Part shown: positions 46,553 to 54,868 of the stretch, in pieces
Layout: each line of letters opens with the position of its first letter
Numbering within the stretch: the stretch's first letter is position 1
Assembly: GCF_016938855.1 (NCBI RefSeq)
Contig: NZ_JAFHAP010000017.1
Coordinates: 51,817-115,816, forward strand
Direction: 5' to 3'
DNA: 64,000 nt
Source of the DNA: Polycladomyces zharkentensis
GTDB lineage: Bacteria > Bacillota > Bacilli > Thermoactinomycetales > JIR-001
Made by a program: the position numbers and the translations under genes
The notes under the pieces: model-generated
What the model was told of the DNA's origin: nothing
What the model saw: only the letters and a program-made list of their open reading frames with translations
Databases searched by the model: none

Positions 46553-46812
46553 ATGAAAGCGGTTTCATTCAATGGCATGTCCGATTCGAAACGTTTCACG
46601 ACGGCTATTCAAGAATCCACTGAAGCGATCGTTCGTATCACGGCGGCAGCCATATGCGGGTCGGATCTGCATTTTTACCTTGGTACGACTTCAGGCGTTC
46701 GGAAATGTTCTCAGAAGCCGTAATTGGACACGAGTACGTAGGGGTGGCTGAAGAACCGGGCCCGCAAGTGTTCAAACAAGACGATTCAGCTTCCGGGCAA
46801 ATGCCGGTTTGA
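46553..46812 (+). pseudogene. Zinc alcohol dehydrogenase relic
   Basis: ATG 46553 opens MKAVSFNGMSDSK, then EAIVRITAAAICGSDLHFYL, the first zinc-binding region of medium-chain dehydrogenases. After a small deletion and frame change, EAVIGHEYVGVAEEPGPQV follows, then a stop at 46812. Everything beyond the first ~85 residues of the usual ~350-380 is gone. Confidence 0.8.
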
Positions 46813-47001
46813 TTGCGAGACTGCCCCATTGGTCGGAACTCTTCCGAAGTGTATAAACCAAATATTGAAAAAATGAGTGTGGAATGGTCTCGGGGATGCT
46901 TTGGGGAGCATATGCCGTCAGCGTTTACGTCACATGGCGGGTCATTCGCTCCAAAAGAGCTTGAATGACATACATTTTCCCGAAGTAAGGAGGAAAGGGC
47001 C

Positions 47002-47550
47002 TTGAGGTACCATGGGAAAAGGTTCTGGTTAAGTATGGTCGTTGCTCTGTGTCTGGTGTTTACGTTGGTACTGGGGATTTGGACCGGGGGTGTGGCGCTG
47101 GCCGTCCCGGTCGGGGGAATCGGCGGGTTTATCATCGAGGCGGATGAGATCCAAATCAGCAATTTCAAGGTGTTGCCGAAGATTGGCGAAACCAGCGAGA
47201 GGGCGGCATATCCCCAGGGAAGCGCACAGTTGGATGGGGTGATCAAGAAGCTCAAGCTTTACAAGGATCTCGATGTTCCTGGCGTAGGAAAAGTGCGGGT
47301 GTTGATGACTGCATCCAAGGACGTAAAAGCGACCGGAGTGATTCTCGATTTGAGCAGGATGCAAGCGGACGCGAATTTCAGCAAACTGAAAGTTGCAGAG
47401 AAACATAGCAGTGATTGGCAGCAAAAATTCAGTTTGTCGGCACCCAGCCTGGTGCTGAAAAAACCGTACATTCAAGGGCATTACATGTTTGCCAACAGCA
47501 TCTCACTGCCGGGGCTTTCCATGAAATTGGAGATGATTTCGGCCGAGTAA
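47002..47550 (+). CDS. DUF6230-like exported protein
   Basis: 182 residues. A signal anchor at 8-34 (LSMVVALCLVFTLVLGIWTG), then a beta-rich extracellular part beginning PVGGIGGFIIEADEIQISNF. It resembles the DUF6230 family known mostly from actinomycetes, where it precedes a DUF6114 gene, as here. TTG 47002 follows TAAGGAGG. It is the first of three genes in one operon (gaps of 12 and about 30 nt). Confidence 0.65.
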   Translation: MRYHGKRFWLSMVVALCLVFTLVLGIWTGGVALAVPVGGIGGFIIEADEIQISNFKVLPKIGETSERAAYPQGSAQLDGVIKKLKLYKDLDVPGVGKVRVLMTASKDVKATGVILDLSRMQADANFSKLKVAEKHSSDWQQKFSLSAPSLVLKKPYIQGHYMFANSISLPGLSMKLEMISAE

Positions 47551-47562
47551 AGGGGTGTCGAT

Positions 47563-48054
47563 ATGCGAAAGAGAGTGGTGGAAGAAAGGGCTTTGAGCCA
47601 TTCGGAGTTCAGTTTGCGGACAGACCGCAGATTTGACGAAAAAAAGCGTCCAAAACTGGGGCTTACGCTGGTGTGCCTGTCAGGACTGACTATTTTATGG
47701 ATTCCCGCCAATTTGTATTGGATCGCTTTTGTGCCGGGGAGTTTTGCCTTTGCGGGCATCCTGTTCGGCATGCTTGTGCTCAGCTGTGGTGTTTTAGGTT
47801 GGTTGATGCCCCAATATGTTCGGCTTTTAGGGGCGTTTGCGATGATATTGTCGATCCTGTCCATTATCGGAGCCCTGGGAGGGCTGATTATCGGCACATT
47901 GTTGGGAATGGTAGGCGGGTCCTTGTGCATGGCTTGGGGTCCGGCTTCCCGACCGTCAAACGATAGCGATGAGGAGAAGGGACATTTTGGGTTGGAGGGG
48001 GCTGGATCAGTCGAACAGGAAGCCGCCGCCACGTCGAATAAGTGGTTCAAGTGA
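47563..48054 (+). CDS. DUF6114-like membrane protein
   Basis: 163 residues. A charged N-terminal ~28 residues, then four membrane segments with GLTILWIPANLYW, AFAGILFGMLVLSCGVLGWLMPQ and GALGGLIIGTLLGMVGGSLC, the pattern of DUF6114, and a polar tail. ATG 47563 follows AAAGGGG. It is probably the membrane partner of the exported proteins on either side. Confidence 0.7.
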   Translation: MRKRVVEERALSHSEFSLRTDRRFDEKKRPKLGLTLVCLSGLTILWIPANLYWIAFVPGSFAFAGILFGMLVLSCGVLGWLMPQYVRLLGAFAMILSILSIIGALGGLIIGTLLGMVGGSLCMAWGPASRPSNDSDEEKGHFGLEGAGSVEQEAAATSNKWFK

Positions 48055-48083
48055 TAAGACGGAGGATGGAGGGAGGGAAGCGT

Positions 48084-49268
48084 TTGTACTCTTCTTGTGT
48101 GAGGAAGGTTCTGACCCTGTCGGTGGGTTTGTCCATTTGTTTTGTTTTCATTGGTGACAAAATGGCCTCGGCTCAAGCCAGGTCACCGGATGAGAGTCGA
48201 TCGGCGATCGAGATCATCAATAGTCAGCACGAAAAGGTTTCTTTAAAGAATGAGACACCAAAGGCGGCGTTAAGCCGATCGGCCCTGGGAGAAGGGATCG
48301 TGATCCAAGCCGAGCGTATCGAGGCTCAAGGGTTGATCCCTTCATTGACGATCACGGAGAATGGCCGGTTGGCTGTTCATCTTTATGCAAAGAAGTCCAA
48401 AGTATACGATATGAAATTGGTCATCGGTAAAAAGAGCAGCCCATCCGGACAATGGGGCATGGATATTCAAGGCGCGGGTCCTGTATCGATCCAAGGCCTG
48501 GTCGTTGATGCAACCGCTCTGGGATTCAAAATCAAAGGGCCTCTCTTGCAGCTCGACAAACCGCTCCCCGCTGTGGTACTTTATGATGTCTATCTAAAGG
48601 TGGAGCAGATGAATACTGACCGTGTCAGTATGCCGCAGGTGAACCTGCAAACAAAGCAAGATGTCATCTTGTCTTCCGACAATCCTGTGATTGATATGAG
48701 CCGGTTGCCCAAGGCGAACGGGTTGGAAGCACTGACGGACACCGTCAACGATCTGTTGGCTCGTTTTTCTGGCTCCGGTTCAACGGAAGATTCGCCCGGA
48801 ACCGGTTCGGAAAATCCTTCGAACCAGCCACTCCATCAACCACCTACTCAACCACCGTTACCTGAGGATGATCCCCAGCCACCGACGAAAAAGCCCCCTG
48901 TGCGCAAACCCGACCCCGATCCGCCATTGGAACCGCCGAACGATTTAACGAAACCCCCTATCTTACCTCCGAATAATGGCGGGGACGTGGTCGATAAGGG
49001 GAAATCGGTGGTGAAAAAGGTGATCGTGAAGCTGAAAAACGGGTTGGATCATGTCCTGACCGTCCTTCGGTTTGTTCAGGAGGCCCGGAAGTACGATCAT
49101 ACAGAGATCACGATCCAAAAGGGGGACAAAAAGGCAGACGCGAAAAATCTGTTGGAGGTTCTCGGCATGATGCTCACTCGCGGGACGGAGATCATCTTGA
49201 CTGCAGAAGGAAAAGAGGCAAAGCAGGCGGTGGAAACTTTGGCTGATCTTATCAGTGGACGTGAATAA
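48084..49268 (+). CDS. Secreted protein with Pro-rich linker, same cluster
   Basis: 394 residues. A signal peptide ends near ASAQA. The middle (~65-215) repeats the theme of the first gene (GEGIVIQAERIEAQGLIPSL, a beta-rich part), so the two may be related. A Pro/Asp linker follows (~255-310: PEDDPQPPTKKPPVRKPD), then a charged helical C terminus. TTG 48084 fits GGAGGGAGGG best; ATG 48066 is too close to its site. It may be a cell-surface or spore-envelope protein; not known. Confidence 0.65.
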   Translation: MYSSCVRKVLTLSVGLSICFVFIGDKMASAQARSPDESRSAIEIINSQHEKVSLKNETPKAALSRSALGEGIVIQAERIEAQGLIPSLTITENGRLAVHLYAKKSKVYDMKLVIGKKSSPSGQWGMDIQGAGPVSIQGLVVDATALGFKIKGPLLQLDKPLPAVVLYDVYLKVEQMNTDRVSMPQVNLQTKQDVILSSDNPVIDMSRLPKANGLEALTDTVNDLLARFSGSGSTEDSPGTGSENPSNQPLHQPPTQPPLPEDDPQPPTKKPPVRKPDPDPPLEPPNDLTKPPILPPNNGGDVVDKGKSVVKKVIVKLKNGLDHVLTVLRFVQEARKYDHTEITIQKGDKKADAKNLLEVLGMMLTRGTEIILTAEGKEAKQAVETLADLISGRE

Positions 49269-49597
49269 ATTTCATATATTCCGTTGCGAAACTCTTGCAT
49301 CAGGTTTTCCGGTTTTTCAGTATACTGAATAAATAGAGAAGCAACCGTAAAGAAACTGAAGGAAGCTGATCTCGGTTGGAGGAAAGAATCATCAAGCCGG
49401 GAGAAGAGGTATATCCACTACGAAATGATATTTTATCTCGCGAGTAGAAATAAATAGCGGGCCATTGTTTGAGTCCGGTTTCGCTCTTTCCGCAGAACGT
49501 TTTATATTACGGACACACCCGTGCGCCCCCGATTTTCCTGATGCCCGTTTTGTTGTACAATTACGTAAAATGCAACTTTTTTTGGGGTGGGATGATG
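49269..49597. other. Intergenic region without a supported gene
   Basis: About 330 bp. It has short dyads around 49315-49335 (TTCAGTATACTGAA) but no good gene or terminator. Confidence 0.4.
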
Positions 49598-50059
49598 ATG
49601 CGTCATGATTTGGTCATGCAATTTGAGATGACCCGAGAACGATTACAACAGTTTATCAACTCAACCTCCGAAACCTTTTTTGATCAAATGCCGAAAGGGT
49701 TTAACAATACGATTCGTTGGAATGTGGGTCATATCTTGACGGTTGCAGACGCGTTGTTTGGTTTGAAGATGCTCCCTGCGGACTATCGACAGTTATTCTG
49801 GAACGGAACGAAACCTGCAGATTGGACTGGGGAAGTACCCTCTCCGGAAACGTTGGTTTCCGAGTTACAGAAACAAACGGCTCAAATCAAAGAAACATTC
49901 ACCGACCGGTTAGAGGAGAAGTTGGCGAAACCGATTGATCTCAACGGTTATCAGATTGAAACGATTGGTTCCGTGTTTAGTTTCAATAACATGCATGAAG
50001 CGGTGCATCTTGGGCACATGAATGCATTGAAGCGTGCGATTGAAGGGCAAAGAGAATGA
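49598..50059 (+). CDS. DinB family protein
   Basis: 153 residues, a four-helix DinB-fold protein. The potential metal-site His residues are in RWNVGHILTVAD and MHEAVHLGHMNALKRAI. ATG 49598 lies behind GGGGTGGG; ATGs at 49592 and 49595 are possible. DinB-like proteins are metal-dependent transferases or of unknown role in Bacillota. A terminator follows. Confidence 0.8.
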   Translation: MRHDLVMQFEMTRERLQQFINSTSETFFDQMPKGFNNTIRWNVGHILTVADALFGLKMLPADYRQLFWNGTKPADWTGEVPSPETLVSELQKQTAQIKETFTDRLEEKLAKPIDLNGYQIETIGSVFSFNNMHEAVHLGHMNALKRAIEGQRE

Positions 50060-50075
50060 CAAAACAGCCTAAAAA

Positions 50076-50104
50076 GGGTGCCTGATCCAGGTGGCCCTTT
50101 TTTC
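50076..50104 (+). terminator. Terminator after the DinB-like gene
   Basis: GGG-CCTG and CAGG-CCC pair with small internal bulges, followed by TTTTTTC. Confidence 0.65.
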
Positions 50105-50347
50105 GTGGGAACGCATTTGGCAGGCATTTTTCATCCGGTGGTGCAAAAAGAAAATGGAATGGACCGTCTTATTCTGCTGCAGCTTCGCAAGGGCAATAAA
50201 AGTGGTTCAGCCCTTGCGACGAAAAAGATCATCTTACCGCGAATTGACTTCCTAGTTCAAAAAGTGGGCGAATTGCGGTAAAATAGACGGGCAGTTGATT
50301 TTGGATCAGTGGGGAACGAGTCATACGGGAGATGATCGTTTGGAAGC

Positions 50348-50844
50348 ATGAAAGAAAGCGGTTTCAATATCGTTCGAGGGAGTGGCCATTCACCGCGAAC
50401 GCTTGTTGGTGCCAAAGAAGAGAGGCCATCCCATTGGTCCCTGCCCGGCGGCGGGGTTGAGTGGGGCGAGTCCACCATCGTTACGCTTCATCGGGAAATG
50501 CAGAATGCAGGAAGAGTGGTGTGGAGAAGTGACAGTGGAACGATTGGGATGAATCATCGAAAAAATTTCTTCACGTTTGAGGGAGAAGCATATCACGAGA
50601 TAGGGTTTTACTATCTGATGCGGCTGCCCACTGATACGCCGTTTCTGAATGAAGCGGCGCCTTTTACCGTGGAGGAAAACCATCTGTTGTTTCGTTGGGT
50701 GCCCGTTTCACAGCTCGAAAAAACGAAGTGTTTTATCCGGTTTGTTTGCGCAAAGGAATAAAAGAGTTGCGGGATGGCGTGGTCCATTTTATCGAAAGAG
50801 AAAACCAAATCATTCAACCGTGTGGAAAGGAGAGAAAACCATGA
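50348..50844 (+). pseudogene. Broken Nudix hydrolase gene
   Basis: The central frame has HWSLPGGGVEWGES and a weakened Nudix box (LHREMQNAG, without the Glu pair). The N-terminal strand GVAIHRERLLVPKKRG and the C-terminal PVCLRKGIKELRDG, VVHFIERENQ are in other frames. Two frame changes break it. The restored end overlaps the ATG of the next SDR gene. Confidence 0.7.
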
Positions 50845-51614
50845 GCGTTGAAAGCCGGGTCGTGATTGTGACGGGTGGCAGCAGCGGAATCGGAAAGGGC
50901 ATAGCTCGTGTCTTGTGCCAAAAAGGATATCGAGTTACGATCACCGGTCGAGATCCTGAGAAATTGGAACGGGCGAAATCGGAGATCGAAAAAAACGATG
51001 GGCAAGTGTTGACGATCCCGATGGATGTGCGAAACGTGGACCAAGTAGGGGAGATGATTCGCCGGACCAAGGAGGCATTCGGCCGCATCGACGGTTTGGT
51101 CAACAACGCGGCGGGCAATTTTTTGGTCAAGGCGGAGGAATTGTCGCTGAATGGTTGGAAAGCGGTGATTGACATCGTCTTGAACGGAACGTGGTACTGC
51201 ACGCAAGCGTTGGCCAAAGAGTGGATTGCCGACGGCACTCGCGGCTCCATCGTCAATATCGTGGCTACCTATGCGTGGACCGGTGCGGCGGGGGTGGTTC
51301 ATTCCGCGGCAGCCAAAGCGGGGGTACTGGCGATGAGCCGGTCGCTGGCGGTGGAGTGGGGCAGCCGTTATGGTATTCGTGTCAATTGCGTGGCACCGGG
51401 ACCGATTGAAAACACAGGCGGGACGGAGAAATTGATCGCTTCCGAGCAAGCCTACCGCCACTTGCTGCAAACCATTCCGGCCAAACGGTTTGGTAAGCCC
51501 GAAGAAGTGGGGAATCTGGTGGCGTTTCTGCTTTCGCCCGAAGCGGAATACATCAACGGTGATTGTGTAACGATTGATGCCGGGTTTTGGATGACCGGCT
51601 CCCGGTTGATGTGA
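50841..51614 (+). CDS. 2,4-dienoyl-CoA reductase-like SDR
   Basis: 257 residues. NADP loop GGSSGIGKGIARVL with TGRD, NNAAGNF, and VHSAAAKAGVLAMSRSLAVEW, where the usual catalytic Tyr is replaced but the Lys stays, as in FadH/YkuF-type dienoyl-CoA reductases. It ends with the WMTGSRL type tail. ATG 50841 follows GGAAAGGAG. It reduces dienoyl-CoA in the oxidation of unsaturated fatty acids. Confidence 0.82.
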   Translation: MSVESRVVIVTGGSSGIGKGIARVLCQKGYRVTITGRDPEKLERAKSEIEKNDGQVLTIPMDVRNVDQVGEMIRRTKEAFGRIDGLVNNAAGNFLVKAEELSLNGWKAVIDIVLNGTWYCTQALAKEWIADGTRGSIVNIVATYAWTGAAGVVHSAAAKAGVLAMSRSLAVEWGSRYGIRVNCVAPGPIENTGGTEKLIASEQAYRHLLQTIPAKRFGKPEEVGNLVAFLLSPEAEYINGDCVTIDAGFWMTGSRLM

Positions 51615-51859
51615 CGATCAGTCGGGCCACCCTGTAACGTCCTGCTTGTTGAAAGGGTGGCCTCCGTTTCGGTTTGACGAGACAGCCCTGGGGGGAGATG
51701 TCAAACCGGAAACGGATTGTATGCCTGACGACATCCCGTGTTTTCGAACTGTTCTCACACTGATGGGTTCGCTTAATTTGTCTTTTTTTGTCACGTACCT
51801 TTCGTTCTTTTCGGAATCATTTTACAATTTAGTAGAAACCGCTGAAAGGAGGCATCAAT

Positions 51860-52705
51860 CTGAAACGCTGGCGAATCGGGTTGGTCTTGATGTTTCTGTG
51901 TGGAATGGCACTTTCTCTGCCGACGACGGCGGGAGCCAAAGGAGAACACGAACGACCGCTTCATGTCGTTACGTACAATATCCAGCACGGAGACAATCAC
52001 CACGGACAGCTGGATTTGGAAACCATTGCGGAGAACTTGCAGTCCAGCGGGGCGGACGTGATCACCCTGCAGGAGGTGGATCGGCACTGGTCGGAGAGAA
52101 GCAAGTTTGTGGACGAGGCGGCTTGGCTGGGGGAACGACTGGGGATGCAGGTGAGGTTTGCGCCCATTTACTCGCTCGATCCAATTCGGGAAGGGGAGCC
52201 GCGGCGGGAGTTTGGATTGGCCATATTGAGCCGCTATCCGATCGTCTCCTTTGAAAACCACGAGTTGTCCCGCATCAGTTCGCAGGAACCGGACAAAGGC
52301 GTACAAAAACTGCCTGGATTTCCGGAGGCGGTCATCAATGTCCGCGGTGTGAAGGTACATGTCTTTTCCACCCATTTGTCCTGGTTGAATCCCGACGTGC
52401 GCATGCTGGAAACAGAAGAGATGCTGGAGATCATACACCGGAGAGAAGGTCCCGTTATTTTGACCGGAGATATGAATGCAGAACCGGGATCTCCGGAGAT
52501 GAAACGGTTGAGCGGTGAAATGACGGATGCCTTTGCGGTGAAAGGAAACGGTGATGGTTGGACGTATCCTGTTCCCGCGCCGGTGAAGCGGATCGACTAT
52601 GTGTTTGTGTCGCCCGATGTGCGGGTGAAATCCTGTGAGGTATTGCCGGTGGAGGGTTCGGATCATTATCCTGTGTCGGCCCGTCTGTCAGTCGAAAAAA
52701 AGTGA
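51860..52705 (+). CDS. Secreted endonuclease/exonuclease/phosphatase family protein
   Basis: 281 residues. A signal peptide (KRWRIG then a hydrophobic stretch, ending near AGA). EEP-fold marks: VVTYNIQHGDNH, ITLQEVDRHW (metal Glu), FSTHLSW, LTGDMNAEPGS (DxN), IDYVFVSPDVRV and the final SDHYPVSARL. The best start is CTG 51860, placed 7 nt from AAAGGAGG and giving a complete signal peptide; TTG 51881 has no site. It may hydrolyse extracellular phosphodiesters. The NagZ gene follows after 16 nt. Confidence 0.8.
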   Translation: MKRWRIGLVLMFLCGMALSLPTTAGAKGEHERPLHVVTYNIQHGDNHHGQLDLETIAENLQSSGADVITLQEVDRHWSERSKFVDEAAWLGERLGMQVRFAPIYSLDPIREGEPRREFGLAILSRYPIVSFENHELSRISSQEPDKGVQKLPGFPEAVINVRGVKVHVFSTHLSWLNPDVRMLETEEMLEIIHRREGPVILTGDMNAEPGSPEMKRLSGEMTDAFAVKGNGDGWTYPVPAPVKRIDYVFVSPDVRVKSCEVLPVEGSDHYPVSARLSVEKK

Positions 52706-52721
52706 ACGAGGAGGAAGGAGC

Positions 52722-54533
52722 GTGGACGTTCGGCGTTCCGTGGCGTTGTGGATGATCGGGAGTTTGGTGCTGTCGCTGTTTACATTCCCCGCGTTTGCCG
52801 CACAATCAAATCGGACATCGGACTCCGTCACGCTGTTGAAACAAATGAGTTTGGAAGAAAAAGTGGGCCAGATGATGATGGTGGGGTTTTACGGCAGTGA
52901 GCCCAATGCGGACATCGCGCGACTGATTCAGGAAGCCCATGCGGGCGGCGTGATTTTGTTCGCCTACAGCCAAAACGTGGTCAATCCGGTGCAAACGGCC
53001 CACCTGACCAACGGATTGCAATCGTTGGCGCAGGAAACGCGCCTGGGCGTACCGCTCTTGATTTCCACCGACCAAGAGGGCGGCGTTGTGGCCCGCCTGA
53101 CGACCGGAGCCACCGAATGGGCCGGCAATATGGCGCTGGGTGCGACGCGGAAAACGGCTTACGCCTACCAAGCGGCCAAAATGACCGGAGAAGAGCTGCG
53201 TGCCGTCGGAATCAACATGAACCTGGCCCCTGATTTGGACGTCAATGTCAACCCGGCCAACCCCGTTATCGGGGTGCGCTCCTACGGGGAAGCCCCCCAA
53301 CTGGTGGCGGACATGGGAGCGGCGGCGATTCACGGATATCAAGAGAACGTGATCGCGACCGGGAAACACTTTCCCGGCCACGGGGACACCAATGTCGATT
53401 CCCATTTGGGATTGCCGGTAATCAACAAGAGCCGGGAAGATTTGGAGAAAGTGGAGCTAGTGCCGTTCAAACGGGCGATTGCCGAAGGAATCGATGCCGT
53501 CATGACGGCGCACATCCATGTCCCCGCATTGGATGACACGCCCGATCTGCCCGCCACGTTGTCCCGCCCCATCCTGACCGGCCTGTTGCGACAGGAGCTG
53601 GGCTATCAGGGGCTGATCATCACCGATTCGATGACGATGGCCGGTGTCGCCAACTATTTCGGCGGGGTGCCGAAAGCGGCGGTGAAAGCGGTACAGGCCG
53701 GAGCGGACATCATCCTGCTCACGCCGGCACTGACGACGGACGAGCAGATCGAGGTGTACCAAGCGGTACTGGAAGCCGCCCGAAAAGGGGAGATTCCCGC
53801 GGAGCAAATCGACCAATCGGTATTGCGCATCCTGAAGGTCAAAGCGAAATACGGGTTGTTTGAACATCGTTTCGTCGATCCGGCCGATATTCCCGAGCAT
53901 GTCGCAACGGAGAAACACTTGCGAACCTCGATGAAAATCGCCCGGTCTTCGATCACGCTGGTCAAAAACGAAAACAATCTGCTGCCGCTTCGGTTGCAAC
54001 CGGATCAGAAACTGGGGATCATCAGCCAGTTTTCCCTGATCGACCGTGTGCGACCGTATCACGCCAAGACGACGGAAATCTACCACAACCAAGTCAATCC
54101 TTCCGATGCGGATATCCAGGCGGCGGTGGAAATGGCCAAAACGCAGGATGTCCTGTTGGTCGGAACCTACAATGCGACCGCCAACCCGCAACAGGTGAAA
54201 CTGGTAAAAGCACTCCAGGAATTGCACAAGCCGATGGTCGTGATCGCCTTCCGCAATCCGTACGACATCCAGGCGTTCCCGGATGTCCCCGCCTATCTCG
54301 CCGCGTACGGATTCCGCTCCGTTTCGCTCCAGGCGGCGGTGGAGACGGTGTTAGGGGACAACCAACCGAAAGGGCGGTTGCCCGTCACCATTCCGGGTTT
54401 GTACCCCTACGGTCACGGATTGCGTTATGGTGGGAAACACACGGATGCAAAATCCGAGCAACTGCCCGCAAACCAAATGGATGCCGGCAGTTCAAAGGAA
54501 GATCAACTGCAGGAGCAGGACAGCTCCAAATAA
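52722..54533 (+). CDS. nagZ: Secreted beta-N-acetylhexosaminidase (NagZ type)
   Basis: 603 residues with a signal peptide ending near AFA. The GH3 domain (~40-370) has TDQEGGVVARL, the catalytic Asp-His pair in KHFPGHGDTNVDSHLGLP and the nucleophile Asp in LIITDSMTMAGV; the second GH3 C-terminal domain follows. It resembles B. subtilis NagZ/YbbD, which releases GlcNAc from muropeptides in cell-wall recycling. GTG 52722 follows GAGGAGGAAGG. Confidence 0.88.
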   Translation: MDVRRSVALWMIGSLVLSLFTFPAFAAQSNRTSDSVTLLKQMSLEEKVGQMMMVGFYGSEPNADIARLIQEAHAGGVILFAYSQNVVNPVQTAHLTNGLQSLAQETRLGVPLLISTDQEGGVVARLTTGATEWAGNMALGATRKTAYAYQAAKMTGEELRAVGINMNLAPDLDVNVNPANPVIGVRSYGEAPQLVADMGAAAIHGYQENVIATGKHFPGHGDTNVDSHLGLPVINKSREDLEKVELVPFKRAIAEGIDAVMTAHIHVPALDDTPDLPATLSRPILTGLLRQELGYQGLIITDSMTMAGVANYFGGVPKAAVKAVQAGADIILLTPALTTDEQIEVYQAVLEAARKGEIPAEQIDQSVLRILKVKAKYGLFEHRFVDPADIPEHVATEKHLRTSMKIARSSITLVKNENNLLPLRLQPDQKLGIISQFSLIDRVRPYHAKTTEIYHNQVNPSDADIQAAVEMAKTQDVLLVGTYNATANPQQVKLVKALQELHKPMVVIAFRNPYDIQAFPDVPAYLAAYGFRSVSLQAAVETVLGDNQPKGRLPVTIPGLYPYGHGLRYGGKHTDAKSEQLPANQMDAGSSKEDQLQEQDSSK

Positions 54534-54541
54534 ACGGAACC

Positions 54542-54564
54542 GGCCGACCATGCCAATGGTCGGC
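54542..54564 (+). terminator. Hairpin after nagZ
   Basis: GCCGACCAT/ATGGTCGGC with loop GCCA. No T-run follows. A near copy of the hairpin lies at 54771. Confidence 0.5.
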
Positions 54565-54599
54565 GAGACTGCAAACAAAGTGGTTTACTATCGTGATCT

Positions 54600-54809
54600 C
54601 GGGTGAGCCGTTTTCCCTCTCAATCCTCTTTCGGCAAGCTCAAAAGTCGCTCGTGGGAAAGCGGCCACCCTCTGTTTGAGGAGCGGGGCCGAATTTCCTG
54701 TCGAGCGACTCTCACTGTCGCTACGGAGCGAAGACGGGAATTCGGAGCCCGCGAACGTTGTCATCAACATGGCCGACCATGTAGTGGTCGGCCTTTGTTG
54801 GCTCACCCG
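54600..54809. ncRNA. Structured intergenic element, candidate RNA
   Basis: A closing 10-bp inverted repeat CGGGTGAGCC (54600-54609) / GGCTCACCCG (54800-54809) encloses three more hairpins: GCCGTTTTCCC (54607-54617) with GGGAAAGCGGC (54655-54665); a bulged ~16-bp stem from GGGGCCGAATTTCCTGTC (54685-54702) and GACGGGAATTCGGAGCCC (54733-54750); and GGCCGACCA/TGGTCGGCC at 54771-54793. No coding frame fits. It may be a structured RNA or a palindromic mobile element. Confidence 0.45.
54771..54797. terminator. Hairpin near actP 3' end
   Basis: GGCCGACCA/TGGTCGGCC with loop TGTAG, followed on the plus strand by TTTGTT. Its loop apart, it repeats the hairpin at 54542. Confidence 0.5.
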
Positions 54810-54868
54810 GTTCTCGAAGGATATGAAATGAAGGGTGAGGCATGCATTTCGAACATGTAAACGCCCCT

